A stretch of DNA of 64,000 bases, taken from assembly GCF_001426485.1 (NCBI RefSeq), contig NZ_LMET01000001.1, positions 1,510,363-1,574,362 on the forward strand. The letters are read 5' to 3'. A program made the position numbers and the translations under genes. The notes under the pieces were generated by a model, which saw only the letters and a list, made by a program, of their open reading frames with translations, ran no database searches and was not told where the DNA came from. Shown here piece by piece: positions 7,351 through 16,095 of this stretch. Numbering within the stretch: the stretch's first letter is position 1; every line of letters begins with the position of its first letter. Origin of the DNA: Aeromicrobium sp. Root472D3 (GTDB lineage: Bacteria > Actinomycetota > Actinomycetes > Propionibacteriales > Nocardioidaceae).

Positions 7351-9737
7351 GACAGGTGCACGGGCTGCGGGTGCTCCTTGTGCCCCTCGTCGGACCCCTC
7401 GGCGTCCTGTCCGTCCTCGGCGACGTCGGGCTGCTGCGTGTCGTACGACCCGTGCCGGGTGCGACCCGTGTCGGCGGCCTTCATCGTGATGATGACGGCC
7501 TTCGACGTCGGCGTGTTGCTGCCCTCCGCGGTCGAGTCGAGCGGCACCAGCGGATTGGTCTCGGGGTAGTACGCCGCCGCCGTGCCGCGCGGCGTGTCGT
7601 ACGGCACGATCCGGAAGTCGGGCGCCATGCGGACGATGTCGTCGTCGTCCCAGCGTGCCGTCAGGTCGACGAGGTCGCCGGCCGAGAACCCCAGGTGGGC
7701 GATGTCGTCGGGGTGGACGAACACGACGCGTCGGCCGCCCTCGATTCCCCGGTAACGATCGCTCAGCCCGTAGATCGTGGTGTTGTACTGGTCGTGGCTG
7801 CGCAGGGTCTGCAGGAGCAGGTGGCCCTCCGGCACCTCGAGGACGTCGATCGGCGACGCCACGAACTCCGCGAGGCCCGACTTCGTCTGGAACGTGCGGG
7901 TGTCGCGCGGCGGGTGCGGCAGGACGAAGCCGCCGGGACGGTCGACCTTGGCGGTGTAGTCCTCGCAGCCGACGACGACGCGCGAGATGTGGTCGCGGAT
8001 GACGTCGTAGTCGTCGCGCATCGCCGACCAGCGGATGCCGTGCCGGTCGCCCAGCGTCGCCTCGGCGAAGCCGCACACGATCGCGGTCTCGGAGCGCAGG
8101 TGGGGGCTGGCCGGGTCGAGCACCCCGCGCGACGCGTGGACGGCGCAGACCGAGTCCTCGACGCTGATGAACTGCTCCTTGCCGCCGCGGACGTCCTTCT
8201 CGGTGCGCCCGAGGGTCGGCAGGATCAGCGCCGTGTCGCCGCAGCGCAGGTGTGAGCGGTTGAGCTTGGTCGAGATCTGGACGGTCAGGCGCGTCTTGGT
8301 CATCGCCTCGGCGGTGACGGCGGTGTCGGGCGAGGCGTGCACGAAGTTGCCGCCCAGGCCGATGAACACGTGCGCCTTGCCGTCGCGCATCGCGCGGATC
8401 GAGTCGACCGTGTCGAGACCGTGCTCGCGCGGCGGGTCGAAGCCGAACTCGGTCTGCAGCGAGTCGAGGAACGACTGCGGCGGACGCTCCCAGATGCCCA
8501 TCGTGCGGTCGCCCTGCACGTTGGAGTGGCCGCGGACGGGGAACAGCCCCGCGCCGGGCTTGCCGATGTCGCCGCGCGCGAACGCGACGTTGCAGACCTC
8601 CTTGATCGTGGCGACGGCGTTGCGGTGCTGCGTCAGGCCCATGGCCCAGCAGTAGATCGTCTTCTTCGAGGCGCGGATCATCTCGGCGGCCTGGGTGATC
8701 TGCTCGCGCGACAGGCCGGTCGCGTGCTCGACCGTGGCCCAGTCGACGGAGCGGACGTGCTCGGCCCACTGCTCGAAGCCCGTCGAGTGACGATCGATGA
8801 AGTCGTGGTCGAGCGCGTCCCACTCCACGAGGAGCGAGCCGATCGCCTGGAACAGCGCGAGGTCGCCGTTGATCTTGATCGGCAGGTGCAGATCGGCGAT
8901 GTCGGTGCCCTTGCCGACGATGCCGCGGGGCACCTGCGGGTTGCGGAAGTTGTGCAGGCCGGCCTCGCGCAGCGGGTTGACCGCGATGATCTTGGCGCCG
9001 CGACGCTTGGCGATCTCGAGCGCCGACAGCATGCGGGGGTGGTTCGTGCCGGGGTTCTGGCCGGCGATCAGGATGACGTCGGCCTGGTAGACGTCGTTCA
9101 TCGACACGCTGGCCTTGCCGATGCCGATCGACTCGGCCAGCGCGATGCTGGTCGACTCGTGGCACATGTTCGAGCAGTCGGGCATGTTGTTGGTGCCCAG
9201 GGCCCGCGCGAAGAGCTGGTAGGCGAAGGCGGCCTCGTTGGAGGCGCGGCCCGACGTGTAGAAGATGGCCTCGTCGGGGGAGTCGAGCGCCGTGATCTCG
9301 CGCGCGATGATCGCGTTGGCCTCGTCCCAGTCGATGGGCTCGTAGTGCGTGCCGCCGGGGCGCTTGACCATCGGGTGCGTGATGCGTCCCTGCTGGCCGA
9401 GCCAGTACTCGTCGTGGGCGTCGAGCTCGGCGATGCTGTGCCGCGCGAAGAACGCCGGGGTGGCGCGGTCCTTGGTGGCCTCCTCGGCGACGGCCTTCGC
9501 GCCGTTCTCGCAGAACTCCGCGGCGTGACGGTTCTCCGGGTCGGGATCCGGCCACGCGCAGCTCATGCAGTCGAACCCGTCGGCCTGGTTGAGCTTCAGC
9601 AGCGTCTTGGCGGTGTTCTTCACGCCCATGTGTCCGACGGCGCGCTTCATGGAGACGGCGACGGCCGTGACTCCGGCTGCGTGGTCCTCTGGCGCGGTGA
9701 CCCGCAGGTTCGCCTCGTCGATGGTGTCCTTGGCCAT
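7347..9737 (-). CDS. FdhF/YdeP-type molybdopterin oxidoreductase
   Basis: 796 residues of the bis-MGD oxidoreductase superfamily, FdhF/YdeP branch. The N-terminus holds only two cysteines (Cys57, Cys60 in DCMSCAW), not the four-Cys [4Fe-4S] motif of FdhF. Molybdopterin-site segments are IDWDEANAII, FYTSGRASNEAAF and NMCHESTS. Cys192 of that last segment lies where selenocysteine sits in E. coli FdhF and would be the molybdenum ligand. Further cofactor motifs are GQNPGTNHPRM and GVLFPVRGHSNVQGD-like FPVRGHSNVQGDRT. The substrate is unknown (YdeP is linked to acid resistance). The start has GGAGG upstream. It is upstream of, and coupled to, DUF1810; MoeZ and MoaE genes in the window may serve its cofactor. 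Confidence 0.9.
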   Translation of the reverse strand: MAKDTIDEANLRVTAPEDHAAGVTAVAVSMKRAVGHMGVKNTAKTLLKLNQADGFDCMSCAWPDPDPENRHAAEFCENGAKAVAEEATKDRATPAFFARHSIAELDAHDEYWLGQQGRITHPMVKRPGGTHYEPIDWDEANAIIAREITALDSPDEAIFYTSGRASNEAAFAYQLFARALGTNNMPDCSNMCHESTSIALAESIGIGKASVSMNDVYQADVILIAGQNPGTNHPRMLSALEIAKRRGAKIIAVNPLREAGLHNFRNPQVPRGIVGKGTDIADLHLPIKINGDLALFQAIGSLLVEWDALDHDFIDRHSTGFEQWAEHVRSVDWATVEHATGLSREQITQAAEMIRASKKTIYCWAMGLTQHRNAVATIKEVCNVAFARGDIGKPGAGLFPVRGHSNVQGDRTMGIWERPPQSFLDSLQTEFGFDPPREHGLDTVDSIRAMRDGKAHVFIGLGGNFVHASPDTAVTAEAMTKTRLTVQISTKLNRSHLRCGDTALILPTLGRTEKDVRGGKEQFISVEDSVCAVHASRGVLDPASPHLRSETAIVCGFAEATLGDRHGIRWSAMRDDYDVIRDHISRVVVGCEDYTAKVDRPGGFVLPHPPRDTRTFQTKSGLAEFVASPIDVLEVPEGHLLLQTLRSHDQYNTTIYGLSDRYRGIEGGRRVVFVHPDDIAHLGFSAGDLVDLTARWDDDDIVRMAPDFRIVPYDTPRGTAAAYYPETNPLVPLDSTAEGSNTPTSKAVIITMKAADTGRTRHGSYDTQQPDVAEDGQDAEGSDEGHKEHPQPVHLS

Positions 9738-9802
9738 GGTGGTCCTCCCGGTTGGTCTCCAGTGTCTCCCGCGCGGCGTGCTGGCGCACGCCGCCGACCG
9801 CG

Positions 9803-10240
9803 TCAGCGGCTGAGCAGGGGAGCGGTGCGGCTCAGGTCGTGCGCGATGGTGGACGGGGTCGAGGCGGGTGCGTCCGGCACGAGCCGGACGACGACGCTCT
9901 CGGCGGCCCAGCGGTCGACGGCCGTCGCGGTGTCGGCCAGGTTGAGCCGGCCGGCTCGCAGCGCCGTCGTGACGGTCTCCCAGTGCTCCGAACCGGGCGC
10001 GACGACCTCGACCCGCGCCTCGACGCGGGCCGCGAGCGCCCGCGTCGACTTGCTGCGCAGGCTGATCGTCACGACGTCCTGGTCGGCGACGTGCGGCAGC
10101 GACTGCTCGGAGCCTCCCGACACGACGCACACCGCGTCTCCGACCCACTCGTGCCAGACCGCGTGGTCACGGCCCCCGTACGTCACCCAGACGAGGCCGG
10201 ACTTCTTGGCCAGCTCGGCGACGAGATCGGTGGTGCTCAC
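9803..10240 (-). CDS. conserved small protein, possibly split-barrel flavin-binding-like
   Basis: 145 residues, GTG start. It has no signal or membrane segment. It begins with a helix (DLVAELAKKSGLVWVTY) then beta-rich sequence (HAVWHEWVGDAVCVVSGG), a run resembling pyridoxamine-phosphate-oxidase split barrels, and VVAPGSEHWETVTTALRAGRLNL. I cannot name the family with confidence. It lies between the molybdoenzyme and esterase genes on the same strand, with a 65-base gap before the molybdoenzyme start. Confidence 0.7.
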   Translation of the reverse strand: MSTTDLVAELAKKSGLVWVTYGGRDHAVWHEWVGDAVCVVSGGSEQSLPHVADQDVVTISLRSKSTRALAARVEARVEVVAPGSEHWETVTTALRAGRLNLADTATAVDRWAAESVVVRLVPDAPASTPSTIAHDLSRTAPLLSR

Positions 10241-10259
10241 CCCGCCAGCACATCACACG

Positions 10260-11309
10260 TCAGAGCCGGGCGACGCGTGCGGTGGGGGCGACCGGCGCCG
10301 CGGCGACCGGTGCGGGGACGACGGCGGGCACCTCGCGCTCGGCGAGCCCGCGCACGAAGGTGCCGATCTCGTCGATCGCCAGACGTGCCTCGGGCACCCA
10401 CGACGCGGCGGCCTGGAAGACGTGCACCTGCTTCTCCCAGACCTGCAGGTCGCAGGGGACGCCGGCCGAGACGAGCCGGTTGGCCATGAGCTCGGCGTCG
10501 GCCATCAGCACCTCGCGCGAGCCGACGTGGATCAGGGCGGGCGGCATGTCGGCCAGCGGCATGTTGACGGGGTCGACCCGCTTGGCCGTGACGCCGCGGC
10601 GCGTGTCGAGGCGCAGCGACACGTCGCCGAGCTTGGCGACGGCGTGGACCGGGAACGTCTGGCACCGGTTGGCGTTGCGGTGCGCCCGCTTGCCGGTGGG
10701 GTCGAAGTCGAGCAGGGGCGAGAGGGCCACGACGCCCGCGGGGCGTCCCCAGCCCTTGTCGATCACGGCACGCGCGACGCTGAACGCGAGGTAGCCGCCG
10801 GCGGAGTCGCCCGCGATCGTGATGTTCTCCGGCAGGTAGCCCTGGTCGAGCAGCCAGCGGAAGCCGTCGACGCCGTCGGCGACCGACTCGTTGATCGGCT
10901 CGTAGGGCATCTGGCGGTAGCCGACGTTGAGCACGGGCTGCTCGGCCGCGTACGAGATGCGCGAGACGAGGCGGCGGTGCGTGTTGAGGCCGCACGTCAG
11001 GAACGCGCCACCGTGGAAGTACAGGATCGCGCGGTCGTTGCCGCCGCCGATGTCGGCGACGCCCTTGGCCTGCAGCCACTCGCTGGTCGTGGTCGGCAGG
11101 TCGACCGGACGCCACATCGTGCCCTCGTGGACGGGCAGCAGCTTGGCCGCGTGCTCGACCAGGTTGGGTGGGAACACGTCGAACGGCAGATGGGTCCAGA
11201 GGCCCAGCAGGGGGCGGACGGTGTGGCGCAGCGTCAGGCCCAGCGCCCTCGATCGCAGGCTCTGGCCCCGGAAGTACTGGGGCTCGGCAGCCAGTGACAG
11301 GTGAGCCAT
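10260..11309 (-). CDS. alpha/beta hydrolase, hormone-sensitive-lipase family
   Basis: 349 residues. HSL-type marks are the oxyanion-hole HGG (99-101, ILYFHGGAF), the nucleophile elbow GDSAGG with Ser169, a likely acidic residue near DPTGKRAH or the later ADAELMA segment, and a C-terminal His in QVWEKQVHVFQ. It should cleave short/medium acyl esters in the cytosol or at the membrane. ATG start. It is divergent from the wax ester synthase gene, so both may answer to the palindromes in the shared 143-bp promoter region, which would fit a lipid-ester theme (inference). Confidence 0.9.
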   Translation of the reverse strand: MAHLSLAAEPQYFRGQSLRSRALGLTLRHTVRPLLGLWTHLPFDVFPPNLVEHAAKLLPVHEGTMWRPVDLPTTTSEWLQAKGVADIGGGNDRAILYFHGGAFLTCGLNTHRRLVSRISYAAEQPVLNVGYRQMPYEPINESVADGVDGFRWLLDQGYLPENITIAGDSAGGYLAFSVARAVIDKGWGRPAGVVALSPLLDFDPTGKRAHRNANRCQTFPVHAVAKLGDVSLRLDTRRGVTAKRVDPVNMPLADMPPALIHVGSREVLMADAELMANRLVSAGVPCDLQVWEKQVHVFQAAASWVPEARLAIDEIGTFVRGLAEREVPAVVPAPVAAAPVAPTARVARL

Positions 11310-11334
11310 GGATCCTCCTCGTGCGACCTCGTGG

Positions 11335-11389
11335 ACGTTCGCGATGCGTTCACGAACGTTTCACATAGAGTGACCTGCGCCACATGTGG
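11335..11389. promoter_or_regulatory. divergent promoter region with palindromes
   Basis: Between the divergent esterase and WS/DGAT genes: an inverted repeat ACGTTCG (11335-11341) / CGAACGT (11353-11359) and a 10-bp palindrome CCACATGTGG (11380-11389). These are candidate regulator sites; no regulator gene is adjacent. Confidence 0.35.
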
Positions 11390-11452
11390 CTGTCAGCGTA
11401 CTGCCGGTACGGGTACCCCGCAGCCGGTACTCCACTCCCGAAGGACCGTCGT

Positions 11453-12829
11453 ATGTCTTACATGCCGCCCACCGACTCGATGTTCCTGCTGGCCGAGTCG
11501 CGTGAGCACCCGATGCACGTCGGTGGGCTGCAGCTGTTCACGCCCCCCGCGGACGCCGGCCCCGACTTCGTCCGCGAGGTCATCGAGTCGTTTAGGAGCC
11601 ACGAGGTCTCGCCGCTGTTCCGCAAGCGTCCGGCCGAGCCCGTCGGATCGCTCGGCAACACGTGGTGGAAGGTCGACGACTCGATCGACTTCGAGTACCA
11701 CGTGCGGCACTCGGCCGTCCCGCAGCCGGGGCGCATCCGCGAGCTGCTGCAGCTGACGTCCCGGTGGCACGGCTCGCTGCTCGACCGGCACCGTCCCCTG
11801 TGGGAGGCGCACGTCGTCGAGGGCCTGGCCGACGGGCGGTTCGCGGTCTACAGCAAGGTGCACCACTCGATGGTCGACGGCGTGGGGGCCCTGCGGCTGA
11901 TGCAGCGGTCGCTGAGCGTCGACCCGGACGCCCGCGACTGCGTGCCCCCGTGGGCGCTGCCGAGCCGTGGCGGCGCGTCCGCGGCCCCGCGCAAGGGCCT
12001 CGACCCCACCGCCCTGCTGCGGGCGGGGGCCGACGTCGTGGGCGACGTCGCGGGTCTCGTGCCGGCGACCCTGCGCATCGCCCGCCAGGTCATCCGCGAC
12101 GGCGACGTGACGCTGCCGCGTGCGCCGAAGACGATCCTCAACGGCCCCGTCGGCGGGGCGCGACGGTTCGCGGCGCAGTCGTGGGAGATCGAGCGCATCC
12201 AACGGGTCGCGAAGTCGTCCGCCACGACGCTGAACGACGTCGTGCTGGCGATGGTGTCGGGCGCGCTGCGGCAGTACCTGCTCGACCAGCACGCCCTGCC
12301 GGACGACCCCATGACGGCGATGGTGCCGATCTCGCTGGCCCTGCGGGCCGATTCGGCCGGTGGGTCGGACGGCGGCAACTCGGTCGGCGCGATCGTCGTC
12401 AACCTGGCCACCGACCGCGAGCACGGCGCGACGCGTCTGGAGGAGATCGCGTACTCGTCGCGGCAGGCCAAGAAGATCATGGGCGACCTGACGCCGACGC
12501 AGATCCTGGCGTTCTCGGCCGTCCAGATGCTGCCCCTGGCGATGACGCCCGTGCCGGGGTTCGTGCGCTACACGCACCCGCCGTTCAACGTCATCATCTC
12601 GAACGTCCCCGGGCCGAAGGAGCAGATGTACTTCAACGGCGCGAAGCTCGAGGGGATGTATCCGGTGTCGATCGTGCTCGACGGTCAGGCGCTCAACATC
12701 ACGCTGACGAGCCGCGACAAGTACCTCGACTTCGGCCTGATCGGCTGCCGTCGCTCGGTGCCGTCGCTGCAGCGGCTGCTGGCGCACCTCGAGTCGTCCC
12801 TCGCCGAGCTCGAGCAGAGCTGGGGCTGA
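11453..12829 (+). CDS. wax ester synthase / diacylglycerol acyltransferase (WS/DGAT)
   Basis: 458 residues starting at MSYMPPTDSMF, preceded by GAAGGA; an upstream in-frame start would add unconserved sequence. It carries the acyltransferase active site HHSMVDG (HHxxxDG, near residue 137), the N-terminal PTDSMFLLAE...HPMHVGG signature, and the C-terminal NVIISNVPGP motif (consensus around ISNVPGP). It esterifies acyl-CoA to a long-chain alcohol or diacylglycerol, forming storage lipid at the membrane. It is monocistronic and divergent from an HSL-type esterase that might mobilise the same lipids (inference). Confidence 0.93.
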   Translation: MSYMPPTDSMFLLAESREHPMHVGGLQLFTPPADAGPDFVREVIESFRSHEVSPLFRKRPAEPVGSLGNTWWKVDDSIDFEYHVRHSAVPQPGRIRELLQLTSRWHGSLLDRHRPLWEAHVVEGLADGRFAVYSKVHHSMVDGVGALRLMQRSLSVDPDARDCVPPWALPSRGGASAAPRKGLDPTALLRAGADVVGDVAGLVPATLRIARQVIRDGDVTLPRAPKTILNGPVGGARRFAAQSWEIERIQRVAKSSATTLNDVVLAMVSGALRQYLLDQHALPDDPMTAMVPISLALRADSAGGSDGGNSVGAIVVNLATDREHGATRLEEIAYSSRQAKKIMGDLTPTQILAFSAVQMLPLAMTPVPGFVRYTHPPFNVIISNVPGPKEQMYFNGAKLEGMYPVSIVLDGQALNITLTSRDKYLDFGLIGCRRSVPSLQRLLAHLESSLAELEQSWG

Positions 12830-12859
12830 CCGCCCGCCCGGCCGGCCGCGGGGGATGGG

Positions 12860-13231
12860 TCAGAGGACGAGGATCAGGATGCCGACGACCGCGATCGCGT
12901 CGGCGATCGCGATGAGCACGAACACCTGGGTCAGGGGAGTCGCCGCGCGGGCGTTCGCCGGGTCCTCGGCGTCGTAGCGGACCTGCACGGGCCCGCCGAC
13001 GCCGGAGCCCGCGGTGGTCCCGTCGGGTGACCAGACCGTGTGCTCGGTGCCGTCGCCCGACGTGTACCGGAACGAGGCGCCCCGGTGCGGAGCCCACGCG
13101 GGTGCGCTGCTCGAGAGGCCGATGATCTCGCCCGTCGCACGGGCCCAACCGGTCGGGCGGACGATCAGGGACGTCGCGAAGAGGCTGAGCGCCGCTCCGA
13201 CGACGATGAGGACGATGGCCACGAGAGTCAT
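12860..13231 (-). CDS. DUF3592 domain membrane protein
   Basis: 123 residues starting at MTLVAIVLIVVG. A first transmembrane helix is followed by a beta-rich extracytoplasmic region (ATGEIIGLSSS, SFRYTSGDGTEHTVWS, GPVQVRYDAEDPANAR), then a second helix (VFVLIAIADAIAVVGILILVL in two parts). The QVRYDAEDP string is characteristic of DUF3592. Function unknown. It is divergent from the next membrane protein, and the twin operator at 13278-13325 lies between them. Confidence 0.85.
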   Translation of the reverse strand: MTLVAIVLIVVGAALSLFATSLIVRPTGWARATGEIIGLSSSAPAWAPHRGASFRYTSGDGTEHTVWSPDGTTAGSGVGGPVQVRYDAEDPANARAATPLTQVFVLIAIADAIAVVGILILVL

Positions 13232-13277
13232 GCGGACATCGTGGCACGTCGACGTCCCGCGGCCTCCGTGCCGCGTG

Positions 13278-13325
13278 TTGAACATGTTCAAGAAATGCTC
13301 TAGATTCAATCTTGAACGTGTTCAA
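13278..13325 (+). promoter_or_regulatory. twin palindromic operator overlapping a promoter
   Basis: TTGAACATGTTCAA at 13278-13291 is a perfect 14-bp palindrome; TTGAACGTGTTCAA at 13312-13325 is the same with one central change. Centres are 34 bp apart. TTGAAC (13278-13283) and TAGATT (13301-13306) make a plausible -35/-10 pair with 17-bp spacing, so the first site covers the -35 and the second the start point. The shape is that of a TetR-type repressor site. Confidence 0.7.
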
Positions 13326-13341
13326 CTATGAGGAGGTCGGC

Positions 13342-13770
13342 ATGGGCCCGGACGTCTACGCGCGGACGATCGGCTGGTCGGCGCTGATCGGGATGGTGGC
13401 CGGATCAGGGTGCGCGGTCCTGGTCGCCGCCCTCGTGCTGGTGGGCGAGGGGTTGGACGGCGAGGTCGCAGGGCTCGTCGTGGTCGCCGCGCTGTACGGC
13501 GTCGGCATTGGCTTCGCCGCCGGCTGGGTGATCGGCCTGCCCGCCGCCCTCGCCGCCGGCCTGGCCCGCCGACGCACGCGTCACTGGCGTGCGGTCGGCA
13601 CCGCCACCGCGGCCGTGGTCGCCGCCGTCCCCGGTGTGCTGATGACCGGTCCGTCGGGCGCGACCCTGGCCGTCCTGGCTGCGGGCTGCGCGTGGTGGGG
13701 CCTCGGTCGCGTGTTCGCGAACGACCCCGACGGCGTCGTGGGCCGGGAGGCCAGCACACTGTTCGGGTGA
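13342..13770 (+). CDS. small integral membrane protein of unknown function
   Basis: 142 residues starting MGPDVYARTIGW, with GAGGAGG six bases upstream. Four hydrophobic segments: two long ones joined by a short acidic loop, a third around AVGTATAAVVAAVPGVLMTG, and a fourth (ATLAVLAAGCAWWGLG). I recognise no family. It overlaps the EamA gene by GTGA and sits under the twin TTGAAC operator, so the two form a regulated membrane operon. Confidence 0.75.
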   Translation: MGPDVYARTIGWSALIGMVAGSGCAVLVAALVLVGEGLDGEVAGLVVVAALYGVGIGFAAGWVIGLPAALAAGLARRRTRHWRAVGTATAAVVAAVPGVLMTGPSGATLAVLAAGCAWWGLGRVFANDPDGVVGREASTLFG

Positions 13771-14639
13771 ACGCCCTCCTCGTCGTCGTCGCGATCCTCG
13801 GGGTCTCCGCCTCCGGCCCCCTGATGGCCGGGGCGTCGGCCCCCGCGCTGGCGATCGCGTTCTGGCGCAACGCGCTCGGCACGATCGCCATCGCGCCGGT
13901 CGTCGCACCCCGCGCCCGGCGCGAGCTGGCGACCCTCGGACGCGACCTCTGGCGCACGACGGTGTTCGCGGGCGTCATGCTCGCGGTGCACTTCGCCACG
14001 TGGGTCACGGCGCTCAAGATGACGTCGGTCGCGGCCGCGACCGCGATGGTCAGCATGCAGGTCGTGTTCGTCGTCGTGATCGACCGGTTCCGGGGCGAGC
14101 TCACGCCCCGCTCCGTGATCGGGGGCATCTCGCTGGCGATCGTCGGCGTCCTCGTCATCACCGGCGTCGACTTCTCGCTGTCGGCCCGCGCCCTGGTCGG
14201 CGACCTGCTCGCGCTGGTGGGCGGCCTGACCGCGGCCCTCTACATGATCGCGGGCAGCCGGGTGCGCGAGCGCCTCTCGACGGGCTCGTACACCGTCGCC
14301 TGCTACGGGATCTGCGCGGCGACGCTGCTGGTCGCGTGCGTCGTGGCGCAGGTCGAGATGGTCGACTTCAGCGGACGCACGTGGCTCGCGATCGTCGGCG
14401 TGACGATCTGCGCGCAGCTGCTGGGGCACTCGGTGCTCAACCACCTGCTGGCGGTCATGAGCCCCGGACTGATCTCGCTCCTGCTGCTCCTCGAGGTGCC
14501 CGGCGCCGCGATCCTGGCCGGCATCTTCCTCGACCAGACGCCGCCCGTGGGCGTCTACGCGGGGCTCGCGCTGATCCTCGCGGGGCTCGTGGTCGTGGTG
14601 CTGCGCCGTCCGCCGTCGGCCCCCGCGATCGCCGACTGA
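13767..14639 (+). CDS. EamA/DMT family transporter
   Basis: 290 residues with ten hydrophobic helices and the internal duplication of the drug/metabolite transporter superfamily: AFWRNALGT in helix 2, LKMTSVAAATAMVSMQVVFV in the first repeat, and the later LNHLLAVMSPGLISLLLLLE. Likely an exporter of a small metabolite. GTG start overlaps the previous stop. It is probably controlled by the operator at 13278-13325. Confidence 0.9.
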   Translation: MNALLVVVAILGVSASGPLMAGASAPALAIAFWRNALGTIAIAPVVAPRARRELATLGRDLWRTTVFAGVMLAVHFATWVTALKMTSVAAATAMVSMQVVFVVVIDRFRGELTPRSVIGGISLAIVGVLVITGVDFSLSARALVGDLLALVGGLTAALYMIAGSRVRERLSTGSYTVACYGICAATLLVACVVAQVEMVDFSGRTWLAIVGVTICAQLLGHSVLNHLLAVMSPGLISLLLLLEVPGAAILAGIFLDQTPPVGVYAGLALILAGLVVVVLRRPPSAPAIAD

Positions 14640-14761
14640 GCGGGCCCGCAGGTTAACGTCTTGTAACGCAGGTCACCTCGTCGTCGAGGGGACGTGCCCG
14701 TTACTTGTCGGTACATTCAGCAGGTCGTCGAAGGCCGCACGCCAACCGTTGGAGGAGCACG

Positions 14762-15955
14762 ATGGGTCGTCTTGTCAGCACCGAAGGTCTCACCGAGGAT
14801 CAGCAGGAGATCCTGAAGCTCGTCCGGCAGTTCGTCGAGAAGGAGATCATCCCGGTCGCGACCGAGCTGGAGCACAAGGACGAGTACCCCACCGAGATCG
14901 TCGAGGGGCTCAAGGAGCTCGGCATCTTCGGCCTGATGATCCCCGAGGAGTTCGGCGGGCTCGGCGAGTCGCTGCTGACGTACGCGCTGGTCGTCGAGGA
15001 GATCGCCCGCGGCTGGATGAGCGTCTCGGGCGTCATCAACACGCACTTCATCGTGGCGTACCTGCTGATGCACCACGGCACCGACGAGCAGAAGCAGAAG
15101 TACCTGCCGAAGATGGCCACCGGCGAGGTCCGCGGCGCCTTCTCGATGAGCGAGCCGAGCCTCGGGTCCGACGTCTCGGCCATCTCGACGAAGGCCACCC
15201 AGACCGACGACGGCGGCTACGAGATCACGGGCCAGAAGATGTGGCTGACCAACGGCGGCTCGTCCACGCTGGTCGCCGTCCTGGTCAAGACCGACGAGGG
15301 CGCCGAGAGCGTCTACAAGAACATGACGACGTTCCTGGTCGAGAAGGAGCCCGGCTTCGGCGAGACGGCCCAGGGCGTCACGGTGCCCGGCAAGATCGAC
15401 AAGATGGGCTACAAGGGCATCGACACGACCGAGATGATCTTCGAGAAGCACAAGATCTCGGCCGACCAGATCCTCGGCGGGGCGCCGGGGCAGGGCTTCT
15501 ACCAGATGATGGACGGTGTCGAGGTCGGCCGCGTCAACGTCGGCGCCCGCGCCGTCGGCATCGCCAACCGGGCCTTCGAGCTCGGCATCGCCTACGCGCA
15601 GCAGCGCGAGACGTTCGGCAAGCCGATCGCCCAGCACCAGGCGATCCTGTTCCGCCTGGCCGAGATGGCCACCAAGGTCGAGACCGCCCACGCGCTGGTC
15701 GTCAAGGCCGCCCGCCTGAAGGACGCCGGCAAGCGCAACGACGTCGAGGCCGGCATGGCCAAGTACGTCGCCAGCGAGTACTGCAACGAGGTGGTGCAGG
15801 ACTCGTTCCGCATCCACGGTGGCTACGGGTACTCCAAGGAGTACGAGATCGAGCGTCTCTACCGCGAGGCCGCGTTCATGCTGATCGGTGAGGGCACCTC
15901 CGACATCCAGAAGATGATCATCGGCCGGGCCCTCCTGAAGGACTACAAGATCTGA
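14762..15955 (+). CDS. acyl-CoA dehydrogenase
   Basis: 397 residues with all parts of the FAD-dependent acyl-CoA dehydrogenase fold: an N-terminal helical domain (GLMIPEEFGGLG), the beta domain (AFSMSEPSLGSDVSAI, then KMWLTNGG), and the C-terminal helical domain with RETFGKPIAQHQAI and RIHGGYGYSKEYEIERLYREA. The catalytic Glu position is occupied by the Glu-rich GGYGYSKEYEIER or the distal IGEGTSDIQK segment. It oxidises an acyl-CoA to the enoyl-CoA, passing electrons to ETF. Preceded by GGAGGAG. It is monocistronic, and its chain-length preference cannot be told. Confidence 0.95.
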   Translation: MGRLVSTEGLTEDQQEILKLVRQFVEKEIIPVATELEHKDEYPTEIVEGLKELGIFGLMIPEEFGGLGESLLTYALVVEEIARGWMSVSGVINTHFIVAYLLMHHGTDEQKQKYLPKMATGEVRGAFSMSEPSLGSDVSAISTKATQTDDGGYEITGQKMWLTNGGSSTLVAVLVKTDEGAESVYKNMTTFLVEKEPGFGETAQGVTVPGKIDKMGYKGIDTTEMIFEKHKISADQILGGAPGQGFYQMMDGVEVGRVNVGARAVGIANRAFELGIAYAQQRETFGKPIAQHQAILFRLAEMATKVETAHALVVKAARLKDAGKRNDVEAGMAKYVASEYCNEVVQDSFRIHGGYGYSKEYEIERLYREAAFMLIGEGTSDIQKMIIGRALLKDYKI

Positions 15956-16095
15956 GACCAACGAGTCATTTCGGGAGTCCATGTCGCGATGACACGCCGG
16001 GGACGGTCGGGGACGCCTAGGCTGGCCGGCGGCCTGACGGATGGTTGGGCCTGCTCCCACAGCGCGACGTCGGTCGCGAGTCCAGAGGTTTCCGA

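Noticed and set aside
4669-7569. Long alternate-frame protein over the amidase
   Set aside because: Arg/Gly/His-rich low-complexity translation typical of a shadow frame; the amidase motifs are in the other frame.
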